This document shows, piece after piece, positions 25,433 to 32,417 of a DNA stretch of 64,000 bases. The DNA lies in assembly GCA_910579995.1 (NCBI GenBank), contig CAJTWH010000001.1, positions 80,884-144,883 of the forward strand. The letters run 5' to 3'. Below the pieces are notes generated by a model that was not told where the DNA came from, did no database searches, and saw only the letters and a list, made by a program, of their open reading frames with translations. Within the stretch, counting starts at the first letter, position 1; each line of letters opens with the position of its first letter. The DNA comes from an uncultured Muribaculaceae bacterium (GTDB taxonomy: Bacteria; Bacteroidota; Bacteroidia; Bacteroidales; Muribaculaceae). A program made the translations under genes and the position numbers.

Positions 25433-28011
25433 CACACATTCACAAAGTTTATGCCTTGCTCGGTAGCGATGGCGCGTATTGGCCGGTTGCGGTCAAGGTT
25501 GCCCTCCACGAGCGCAAGACTCAGTGCGTTGACGATGAGCTCGTTGACAGCTCTCTTCACCGGCCGGCCTCCATACTCGGGCTGATAGCCGGCTGCAGCT
25601 ATGGCATGCACTACATTGGGGTCGAACGACAACCGCAGGTCGTTGTTGCGCAGTTTCTCGACAAGGCGCTGCAGCTGCATTTCTGCAATCTTGGCGATAT
25701 CGCGGCGCGACAGGGGGAGGAACATCACCGTGTCGTCGATACGGTTGAGAAATTCGGGCGCCACGCGGCTCTTTAGCTGCTCTGTCACGCGCTCGGTGAC
25801 GCGTTCGATTTCATCGGCCGAGGGTTCGTTGCCGGTGAGCGACGACATAATCACATCCTGCCCCATATTTGAGGTCATGATGATGATGGTGTTCTTGAAG
25901 TCAACCACGCGGCCTTGTCCGTCGGTCATGCGGCCATCGTCGAGCACCTGCAGAAGAGTCTCGAAAACCTTGGGGTGCGCTTTTTCTATTTCATCGAAGA
26001 GCACCACCGAATATGGTTTGCGGCGCACGGCCTCGGTGAGTTGGCCGCCCTGATCGTAGCCTACATATCCCGGAGGAGCGCCGAAGAGGCGTGCCACGGA
26101 GTGCTCCTGCTGATATTCGCTCATGTCAATGCGCACCATCATGTCTTTGCTGTCGAATAGATATTGCGCCAGAGCCTTGCACAGCTCTGTCTTGCCGACG
26201 CCCGTAGTGCCGAGGAAGAGGAAAGAGCCGATTGGCTTGCCGGCGTCGCCGAGGCCCATGCGGTTGCGGCGTATCACGTTTGCCACGGCCGTCACAGCCT
26301 TGTCTTGCCCGACTACGGTGCTGTGGAGCGATGATTCGATATTGCGCTGTTTCTCGGTCTCCTCGCGGTTGAGGTTGGTCATCGGTATGCCGGTCCAAGC
26401 CGTTACCACGCGCATGATGTCGTTCTCGTCGAGCGCGCTTTTGAGCAGACTTCCCTCGCCGGTGAGCTCGAGCGACATGGCCTCGATATTCTCTCGCAGG
26501 CTCTCTGCGTCGCGTTGCAGCTGCAGAGCCTCGGTATAGCGGCCCTGCTCTTCGGCGGCGAGGCGGTTTGTCTCCATGTTTTCGAGCTCCTGCCGGGCCT
26601 CATGTATGCGCTGCATGCGGGTGCGGGCATTGCGCCAGCGCGCATTCATGGTGTTTTCCTGCTCCTTGAGGTCGGCGATTTCGCGGTCGAGAGCCGTGAG
26701 AGCGGTATTGTCGGGGTCTTCCTGTCGTATAGCCTCGCGCTCCACCTCCTTGTCGCGTATGCGGCGTTTGAGCAGTTCGAGCTCAACGGGAGCGGAGGAG
26801 ATGTCGAGCCTCATGCCCGAGGCTGCCTCGTCGAGCAGGTCGATGGCCTTGTCGGGGAGGAAGCGGTCGGAGATATAGCGGTGCGACAGGTTGACGGCAG
26901 CCACTATGGCCTCGTCGAGAATCTTGATATGGTGGTGAGCCTCAAAGCGGTTCTTTATGCCGCGCATTATCGTTATTGCAGTTTCCGGATCGGGTTCTTC
27001 TACAATCACCTTCTGGAAACGGCGCTCGAAAGCCTTGTCTTTCTCTATGTATTTGCGGTATTCGTCAAGAGTGGTTGCGCCGACAACCTTTATTAGTCCG
27101 CGGGCCATTTCGGGCTTTAGGATGTTGGCGGCGTCCATGCCACCGCCGGCGAGCAGATGTATCTCATCGATGAAGAGCACCACCGAAGGGTCGGTCTTGA
27201 CATCTTCGATAAGTTTCTTCAGGCGTTCTTCGAGCTCGCCCTGAGCGCCGGCACCGGCCACCATGCCGCTGAAATCGAGGCTGAAAAGCTTCATGCCGCG
27301 CAACTCTTCAGGCACATCGCCCTGATTGAGCCTGTGGGCGAGCCCTTCTACGATGGCGGTCTTGCCCGTGCCGGGTTCGCCTACGAGGATGGGGTTGTTC
27401 TTTGTCTTGCGCGAAAGAATCTGGAGCAGGCGGCGCACCTCGGTGTCGCGTCCGATCACAGGCTCTATGCGTCCCTCGGCGGCTGCGCGCACAAGGTCGG
27501 TGGCATAGCGGCGCAGGTGGGGCAGGCCGCTCTCATTGTTTTCTCTCGGCGGCTCCGGGGCGGTGTTGCCGTTGCGGAATGTAGATATCGCCGCCTCGAG
27601 TTTTGATGATGTTATGCCGAAATGCTTCATTACATCTTTCACCGTGCCGGGCACTTCATAGAGCGCCCACAGGATGTGCTCGAGCGCCACTACATTGCTG
27701 CCGCTGCGCGTGGCGAGTCGCTGCGCCGTAGCGAGCACCTGCTCTGTCGCCGGCGAGAAAGATATGGCGGCGTCGGCGTCGCCGTTGTGCGGCAACTGCT
27801 GCATGGCGTCGCTGAGGGCTGTGAAAAACGGCACTTTGTCGACGTTCATCTGCTCAAGCAGGAATGGCAGCATGTCGCGGTCGGCCTGCATGATGGCCAC
27901 CACCAGCACTGCCGGCTCCAGAGATGAGTAGGAGCACTGGCGCGCTATGCGGTGTGCCGCCGTGATGGCCTGGCGGCTGTTCTCGGTGAAGTTGTTGAAG
28001 TCGATGTTCAT
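25432..28011 (-). CDS. clpB: ATP-dependent chaperone ClpB
   Basis: An 859-residue Hsp100 disaggregase: Clp N-domain (1-145), first AAA module with Walker A GEPGTGKT (211-218), coiled-coil M-domain (about 410-530, LKEQENTMNARW, ARQELENMETNRLAAEEQGRY), and second AAA module with Walker A GTTGVGKT (601-608) plus GYVGYDQGGQLTEAVRRKPYSVVLFDEIEKAH. The M-domain and the lack of an evident ClpP-binding loop favour ClpB over ClpA/ClpC. It extracts proteins from aggregates with DnaK. It lies downstream of, and in the same orientation as, the E1-E2-JAB genes, separated by a repeat region. A functional link is possible but unproven. Confidence 0.93.
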   Translation of the reverse strand: MNIDFNNFTENSRQAITAAHRIARQCSYSSLEPAVLVVAIMQADRDMLPFLLEQMNVDKVPFFTALSDAMQQLPHNGDADAAISFSPATEQVLATAQRLATRSGSNVVALEHILWALYEVPGTVKDVMKHFGITSSKLEAAISTFRNGNTAPEPPRENNESGLPHLRRYATDLVRAAAEGRIEPVIGRDTEVRRLLQILSRKTKNNPILVGEPGTGKTAIVEGLAHRLNQGDVPEELRGMKLFSLDFSGMVAGAGAQGELEERLKKLIEDVKTDPSVVLFIDEIHLLAGGGMDAANILKPEMARGLIKVVGATTLDEYRKYIEKDKAFERRFQKVIVEEPDPETAITIMRGIKNRFEAHHHIKILDEAIVAAVNLSHRYISDRFLPDKAIDLLDEAASGMRLDISSAPVELELLKRRIRDKEVEREAIRQEDPDNTALTALDREIADLKEQENTMNARWRNARTRMQRIHEARQELENMETNRLAAEEQGRYTEALQLQRDAESLRENIEAMSLELTGEGSLLKSALDENDIMRVVTAWTGIPMTNLNREETEKQRNIESSLHSTVVGQDKAVTAVANVIRRNRMGLGDAGKPIGSFLFLGTTGVGKTELCKALAQYLFDSKDMMVRIDMSEYQQEHSVARLFGAPPGYVGYDQGGQLTEAVRRKPYSVVLFDEIEKAHPKVFETLLQVLDDGRMTDGQGRVVDFKNTIIIMTSNMGQDVIMSSLTGNEPSADEIERVTERVTEQLKSRVAPEFLNRIDDTVMFLPLSRRDIAKIAEMQLQRLVEKLRNNDLRLSFDPNVVHAIAAAGYQPEYGGRPVKRAVNELIVNALSLALVEGNLDRNRPIRAIATEQGINFVNV

Positions 28012-28261
28012 TCTATTGGGTTGGTAGTGTGTGGTTGGTGGGGCGATGGGTTGGTGGTTGGTGGTGTGTGGGCAGCGGATTACTTAATGAGTTGTTGGTG
28101 GTTGGTGGGTTGTGGGCAGCGGGTTACTTAATGTTTTGTTGGTGGTTGGTAGGTTGTGGGCAGCGAATTAGTTTTGATGGTTGGTAGGTTGTGGGCAGCG
28201 AATTAGTAAACAATTGACGTAAGTAACTCGCTGCCCACCAACCACCAACCACAAACTATGG
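28012..28261. repeat. G/T-rich tandem repeats with a terminal inverted copy
   Basis: The core GTGGGCAGCG occurs at 28068, 28112, 28156 and 28191 (spacings 44, 44 and 35 bp), each preceded by GGTTGGTGG-type runs and mostly followed by TTACTTAAT or AATTAG. An inverted copy lies at 28229-28238 with CCACCAACCACC after it, so RNA from this stretch could fold into a hairpin between E1 and clpB. No gene is seen in this 250-bp gap. Similar G/T-rich tracts occur near 11161 and 32145. Confidence 0.85.
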
Positions 28262-29494
28262 TTATTCTTTGTTCATTGCGGCTATGCGCTCAAGCAGGGC
28301 GAGGTCTTCGTCGGGGGCGGAGAGGTCGAGCTCGGCGTTGTCGCAGCAGAGGCTGCAGGCGTCGTCGCGTTTGATATGTGCGCCATACCAGCGCATGATT
28401 GTTGGCATTGCGCCTGCCGAGGGCATGGGCGCCCAGTTGGCATGACGGCGCTCGCGGCGGTTGGCCCACATATAATAATTGTAGACAAGCTCATTTTCGA
28501 GCGACGATATGCCGCTGTCGATACCACGGGAGAGCTCTACCAAAGTGAGCTTGACCATCATGTTGCAGATAGGCTCGATGTCGCTCGAGAGGCCCACCTG
28601 CACGATTGCGTCGGCGTCGCGGGCCGACACGTAAGAGGCAATGCGGCCGTCGCGGCGTGCCGAGGCCTCGTCGGTGATTTCCTCGTCGCCCTGACCGAAC
28701 CATGAGTTGCCGATGAGGCAACAGTAGCAGGCCTCGCCCGGACGGTAGATAAACACGTCGCCGCCCTCGGCTCGGGTGACTGCGCGGCCGAAAATGCCCG
28801 TGCGGCCTTGCTCTACAAGAGCTTTCGACAGATTGAAGCGGCTCTCGTTGTTGTCGGTGGCGCATATCACCAAGTCGGCTTTCCTTACCTCGGCTGCCAT
28901 GAGGTCGAGGTGGCGGTTGATGTTGACGGGGAATCGGTCAACCTCGGCGTAGGGATTCTTGCCGAGAATGGCGTCGCGGATAGCGTCGGTCTTGAGTCGT
29001 CCGAGCTCGTTGAGAGTGCATGTGTGGCGCATGAGGTTGTGGAGCTCCACGCGGTCGAAATCCATCAGGGCGAAGCTGCCCACGCCGGCTTTGGCAAGCT
29101 CTATGGCAATCTGGCTGCCGAAGCTGCCGAGGCCTACAATCATCACGCGCTTTCCGGCCAAGGCTCCTGTCTCGAGTATGCCTTTGCTGCGCGAGAAGAG
29201 CTCGGTGCGCGCCGGTATGAGGTTTGCCTCAATCTCTCGGTAGCCGTCGTCACCCTTGGCAAGCACGCGCGGAGCGTCGCCTGAGGCAATCACCACATAG
29301 TCGGCGCCGCCCTTGTCGGCCGGTTCTTCGCGGGTGAACAGCACCGAGCCTTGACGCCCGAAGGCATGCTCCAAGGGCTTGATGTGGAGGTGCACCACGT
29401 CTTCCCCCTCCCATTCGTAGGCTGTGCCGGAGGCTGTGGGGGCTGCAGAGGAGAGGAAAGACTGCAGCTCTTCGTTGTCGAGATAGATTATCAT
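28262..29494 (-). CDS. E1/ThiF-like ubiquitin-activating-type enzyme
   Basis: A 410-residue ThiF/MoeB/E1-family protein. An N-terminal region of about 110 residues precedes the adenylation domain, which has the nucleotide loop GLGSFG (121-126), acidic D145/D147, and HNLMRH (152-157). A Cys4 zinc site is formed by CYCC (256-259) and CSLC (380-383), like MoeB and ThiF. Such enzymes adenylate the C-terminal carboxylate of a ubiquitin-like protein. The catalytic thioester Cys cannot be assigned from the sequence alone. It is 15 bp downstream of the 60-residue gene and in the same operon as the E2- and JAB-like genes. The extra N-terminal region could bind E2 or substrate. Confidence 0.85.
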   Translation of the reverse strand: MIIYLDNEELQSFLSSAAPTASGTAYEWEGEDVVHLHIKPLEHAFGRQGSVLFTREEPADKGGADYVVIASGDAPRVLAKGDDGYREIEANLIPARTELFSRSKGILETGALAGKRVMIVGLGSFGSQIAIELAKAGVGSFALMDFDRVELHNLMRHTCTLNELGRLKTDAIRDAILGKNPYAEVDRFPVNINRHLDLMAAEVRKADLVICATDNNESRFNLSKALVEQGRTGIFGRAVTRAEGGDVFIYRPGEACYCCLIGNSWFGQGDEEITDEASARRDGRIASYVSARDADAIVQVGLSSDIEPICNMMVKLTLVELSRGIDSGISSLENELVYNYYMWANRRERRHANWAPMPSAGAMPTIMRWYGAHIKRDDACSLCCDNAELDLSAPDEDLALLERIAAMNKE

Positions 29495-29509
29495 GGCAAT
29501 GAGCGGGTG

Positions 29510-29692
29510 TTAAGCGAAACCGTCTTCGGTCATCTGTGTTACGACGGTGCCGCGGTTGTCGGTGTTCTCACCGCGTGTCACCTGCTCGAATTCACCGGTT
29601 ACGGGGTTATATACGAGGTCTTTCATGCTACGGCCTGCAACGTCGGGGCGGCCTTGGCGGCGTACTTCTTCGCCAAATTCGATATCGTTCAT
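29510..29692 (-). CDS. 60-residue small protein in the modifier position of an E1-E2-JAB operon
   Basis: A 60-residue hydrophilic protein encoded between the E2-like and E1-like genes. Residues 23-39 read MKDLVYNPVTGEFEQVT, a probable beta-hairpin; the rest is polar and charged and looks disordered. The C-terminus is TEDGFA, so a processed -DG end would need removal of two residues. It is shorter than a beta-grasp ubiquitin-like protein and does not show that hydrophobic pattern. It may be a modifier, a regulatory peptide or an adaptor. Same direction and tight spacing to E1 (15 bp) support it being a real gene. Not recognised as a known family. Confidence 0.65.
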   Translation of the reverse strand: MNDIEFGEEVRRQGRPDVAGRSMKDLVYNPVTGEFEQVTRGENTDNRGTVVTQMTEDGFA

Positions 29693-29697
29693 ATTAT

Positions 29698-29815
29698 GAG
29701 GGCTTTAGGCGCTTGAAGCGCCGGTTTGTATAGATTAAGAAGTTTAGTTTGTTTAAACTCTTTAAACCTGCTAAACTCGGAATAAACAAGTTTCGCGAGC
29801 GGAACTTAATTTTTA
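29698..29815. repeat. Dispersed intergenic palindromic element, copy 2
   Basis: Same block order and orientation as 10990-11122: a GGCGCTT-G-AAGCGCC perfect palindrome, AAGAAGTTTAGTTT...TTTAAACCTG.TAAACTC, then AGTTTCGC-GAGCGGAACT. Here it lies inside the operon between the E2-like gene and the 60-residue gene and may tune downstream expression by RNA folding. Confidence 0.7.
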
Positions 29816-30241
29816 TGCTTGGTGGTTGAGATAGTAGTCCATCGGTTTGCCGGTCTTGAGGTGCAATTCATAGATCTCGCACCACAGGCGGCATTTGATG
29901 TAGATTTTATAAAGAGTCACACGATACGACCAAGAGCTTGACCCATAATGACATATACGCGTAAAGCCATATTTGCTGCTGAGGGTGTGCATTGAGGCCG
30001 AGGGCGAATCCATCATAGAGCCGTCTTTGGTGCGCAACATTTTGGTGACATATACTTCCGGCACATTCTGCGGGTAGTTCGCGAGGTCGATACGGATAGT
30101 ATAAGCCTTGCCGTTGTTAGTCATCAGACCCATCACGAGGTATGGGTTGGCGGTGTTCATATCCATGAAGCGGAAAGCGGTTGAGGGAAGATATGTTTCC
30201 AACACCTGCTTTTCCATTAAGTAGCGTTGTTGGTCGAGCAT
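29813..30241 (-). CDS. E2 (ubiquitin-conjugating)-like protein
   Basis: A 142-residue protein with a UBC-type pattern: YTIRIDLANYPQNVPEVYV (47-65; compare YPxxxP in E2s), H85, candidate catalytic C97 in FTRICHYG, W104, and a helix VTLYKIYIKCRLWCEIYE (108-125). The order His, then Cys about 12 residues later, then Trp seven residues after that matches canonical E2s (HPN...C...W). The HPN Asn is absent, as in many bacterial E2-like families. It would receive a modifier from the E1-like protein as a thioester. It lies 32 bp after the JAB gene. Confidence 0.8.
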   Translation of the reverse strand: MLDQQRYLMEKQVLETYLPSTAFRFMDMNTANPYLVMGLMTNNGKAYTIRIDLANYPQNVPEVYVTKMLRTKDGSMMDSPSASMHTLSSKYGFTRICHYGSSSWSYRVTLYKIYIKCRLWCEIYELHLKTGKPMDYYLNHQA

Positions 30242-30273
30242 GATTATCTGTTTTTATTTACTTACGTGTGATA

Positions 30274-31383
30274 TCAATATTTTCCCTGCGGCTTGAGATG
30301 TTTTTTTACAATCTCAACCGTGACAGCCGTCGTCGGCTCCTCTTCCGGCTCGTCGATAGGCGGTGGCAGCTGGCCGCAGAGGCGGCGGACGCATGTGATG
30401 AAGCGGTCGGCAATCTCACCCTCTGCCGGCCATACATCGCGGGCAAGGGGGGCGGCAGCCTTGAGGCTGTCGGGCAAGGCTACCGGCTCGGCGCACAGCT
30501 GACCGGGCACGTAGATTTCCGGTGCTTCGTCGGGGAAATTGTCGGGGAAGTATGCTTCGAATACCTCGTTGGCGTCCCACGGCAGCGACATGCTCACCGT
30601 CACGCGCCCGAAGTCGTCGAGCTGCACGGCGGGGGTGCCGCCGATAAATTCGGTGAGCCAGTCGATTATCTTTTTGAGCTGCAGGTTGTTGCTCTTGTCG
30701 CGCAGCCAGTAGTCGCGCGAATATTTCGGAGCCGATACCTTGGGGCGCGTCACGGCGATGAAATTGTCGCCATGCCGGGCGGCGCGGGTGTAGGGATGTT
30801 GGAGCACGCGTGCCAACTGCCGGTCGATAAGCGGACGGAAAGGGCTCTCGAGCTCTACGATACTCCATGCCGCCTGCTCAAAATGGCGCAGGTCTTCTTC
30901 ATGGAAATTGAAGGCATTGAGTGTGCTCGCCGTGCGGGTGCAGTTGCCGATACATAGCAGGAAGCGGCGCAGCCCGAGGTCGCGTATGCTGTTGATCATC
31001 GTGGAGGCGTCGTGGCCGCTCGGGTGGGCGAGGCCGAGGCGGTGGTGCGAGTGCCATTCGCCGATATGCTGCAGTGCGTAGGTGTCGATAAGCTGCTCGC
31101 CGACGGAGGTGAGATAGTCTACATCCTGATTGAAAAAGGTGGTTTGGTGATTGGCATTGCGCCCCGGACCGATGGCATAGAGCACCACAGGAATACCCGT
31201 GCCGGTCCAGTAGCCGAAGAGCTGCCCTCCGGTCTCGATGTCGGGGTAGTCGAGTATGCAGCGCGAGATATAGTCGAATTCGCTGCGGTAGATGATGGCG
31301 AGGGGTGCCGGCCGGTGTTCGTCAACATGAAATTCGTCGATATAAACCCGGGAGTCGTGATAGTTATCGTGGTTCTTTGCCAT
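30274..31383 (-). CDS. JAB/JAMM metalloprotease with C-terminal E2-like domain
   Basis: A 369-residue protein. The JAB domain (about 25-160) carries a full JAMM site: E50 in ETGGQLFG, H111 and H113 in EWHSHH, S122 and D125 in PSGHD. This is a zinc isopeptidase/peptidase of the Mov34/MPN family, expected to trim or remove ubiquitin-like modifiers. The C-terminal part (about 235-340) contains FPDNFPDEAPEIYV, the UBC/RWD-type strand-turn, but no clear catalytic Cys, so it may be an inactive E2 (UEV-like) scaffold. ATG 31383 was chosen over the frame's upstream start at 31434, which precedes the promoter's -7 box. First gene of the module. Confidence 0.85.
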   Translation of the reverse strand: MAKNHDNYHDSRVYIDEFHVDEHRPAPLAIIYRSEFDYISRCILDYPDIETGGQLFGYWTGTGIPVVLYAIGPGRNANHQTTFFNQDVDYLTSVGEQLIDTYALQHIGEWHSHHRLGLAHPSGHDASTMINSIRDLGLRRFLLCIGNCTRTASTLNAFNFHEEDLRHFEQAAWSIVELESPFRPLIDRQLARVLQHPYTRAARHGDNFIAVTRPKVSAPKYSRDYWLRDKSNNLQLKKIIDWLTEFIGGTPAVQLDDFGRVTVSMSLPWDANEVFEAYFPDNFPDEAPEIYVPGQLCAEPVALPDSLKAAAPLARDVWPAEGEIADRFITCVRRLCGQLPPPIDEPEEEPTTAVTVEIVKKHLKPQGKY

Positions 31384-31403
31384 GGTATTAAAAATGAAGT
31401 CTA

Positions 31404-31435
31404 CAAATGTATGAAAAAAAATCAAGTTCCGCAAA
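31404..31435 (-). promoter_or_regulatory. Promoter for the JAB-E2-small protein-E1 operon
   Basis: On the minus strand TTTG (31435-31432), 20-bp spacer, TACATTTG (31411-31404): an exact consensus match, 21 bp before the ATG. Its -33 box overlaps the stem of the preceding terminator (31421-31454). Confidence 0.75.
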
Positions 31436-31454
31436 AGCTGTTGCGGAACTTGAT
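31421..31454 (-). terminator. Terminator after the OB-like lipoprotein gene
   Basis: ATCAAGTTCCGCAA and TTGCGGAACTTGAT form a perfect 14-bp stem with loop AAGCTG, followed on the minus strand by T8. A strong intrinsic terminator. Confidence 0.9.
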
Positions 31455-31509
31455 AAAAAATGCTGCGGGAGGTGGCACCCGGTCGGGCGTGTGTCCTTGC
31501 GGCGCTATA

Positions 31510-32064
31510 TCATTTTGTATACGACAGGGCCTCGATGTAGTAGAACGAGAGGTAGTCTTTGCCCTCAGCTTCCTGACGGGCAGCTATTTTAGCGCGGTAG
31601 TCGGCCATGCGTGCTTCGAAAGAGTTGAGCCCTTCCTGACCCTGAGCTTTTTTCTCGGTGTCGCAAGCCTGATGAGCCTGCTGGGCGCTGTCGGCGGCAG
31701 CCATGCGGGCTTCCATTGCGGCAACCTCGGCTTCGCCAATGCGGCTTTCGCATACTACGCCCTTGACAGTGAGGGTGTCGCCCACGCAGTCGGGAGCGAA
31801 GGCACCGCCCATCTCGGCAGTGGCCTGGCAGCGGAGCAGGGCGGTGGAGTCGTTGCCGAGGAGGAAGGCTTTTGTGCCGCCGTGTTTGCAAAGGTGCGAG
31901 CATACGCCCTCTACCTCGATGGTGTCGCCGAGGAGCTCGGAAGCTGAGGCAAATACTTCATCAACAGTGAGAGGCGCCACTTCTACGGTGTCGGCCTCTT
32001 TCTTGCCGCAGGCCACCGCAACGAGGGCCAGCAGCGCAACAAGCAGTAATGATTTTACTTTCAT
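31510..32064 (-). CDS. Lipoprotein with OB-like domain
   Basis: A 184-residue lipoprotein: signal peptide with lipidation at C19 (AVACGKK), then a beta-rich part (about 30-110; DTIEVEGVCSHLCKHGGTKAFLL ... DTLTVKGVVCES) that looks like an OB fold with several Cys and His (CSHLCKHGG), which might bind a metal. A helical C-terminal half follows. I do not recognise the family. It is a single-gene unit ended by a strong terminator just upstream of the JAB gene, so it probably does not belong to the ubiquitin-like module. Confidence 0.75.
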   Translation of the reverse strand: MKVKSLLLVALLALVAVACGKKEADTVEVAPLTVDEVFASASELLGDTIEVEGVCSHLCKHGGTKAFLLGNDSTALLRCQATAEMGGAFAPDCVGDTLTVKGVVCESRIGEAEVAAMEARMAAADSAQQAHQACDTEKKAQGQEGLNSFEARMADYRAKIAARQEAEGKDYLSFYYIEALSYTK

Positions 32065-32256
32065 TTATCGTTTTTAATTAAAATGTTTTTAAATAAGCAC
32101 TGCAAATTTACGGATTAGTTATCGGAATGGCAAATATTTTTGTTGGTGGTGAGTGGTTGGGGGTGGTAGAATGGCTTTGCTGTGGTGCACGTGCTGCGCA
32201 CGCGCCGGCGACGAAAAAGATGGCACATATCACTATTCGGCCATTAAATTGGCCTT

Positions 32257-32288
32257 TTTGTCTTTTTATTGGCTGTTTTCTACCTTTG
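32257..32288 (+). promoter_or_regulatory. Distal promoter for the DUF4493 gene cluster
   Basis: TTTG (32257-32260), 20 bp, TACCTTTG (32281-32288): exact consensus. It gives a leader of about 120 nt. The rest of 32065-32256 is a G/T-rich stretch (32145-32170) without a gene. Confidence 0.65.
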
Positions 32289-32309
32289 AGGGCGCATTTT
32301 TGTTAAATT

Positions 32310-32341
32310 TTTGCCTGTTAGCGAAATAATGTGTACCTTTA
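32310..32341 (+). promoter_or_regulatory. Proximal promoter for the DUF4493 gene cluster
   Basis: TTTG (32310-32313), 20 bp, TACCTTTA (32334-32341): one mismatch to the -7 consensus. Tandem with the distal promoter. Confidence 0.55.
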
Positions 32342-32417
32342 CCGTGATTTTTGCATTTCAGATTACTTCCCTGAAACTTCACCAAGAATATATAACTAAA
32401 CTAAATAAACCAATCAA

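Noticed and set aside
25432..28011. ClpB considered as an unfoldase dedicated to the ubiquitin-like system
   Set aside because: The sequence is an ordinary ClpB with M-domain; adjacency alone is not enough, and a 250-bp repeat region separates it from the E1 gene.
28012..28261. Possible CRISPR or coding sequence in the G/T-rich repeats
   Set aside because: Irregular spacing, low complexity and no open frame or cas genes.
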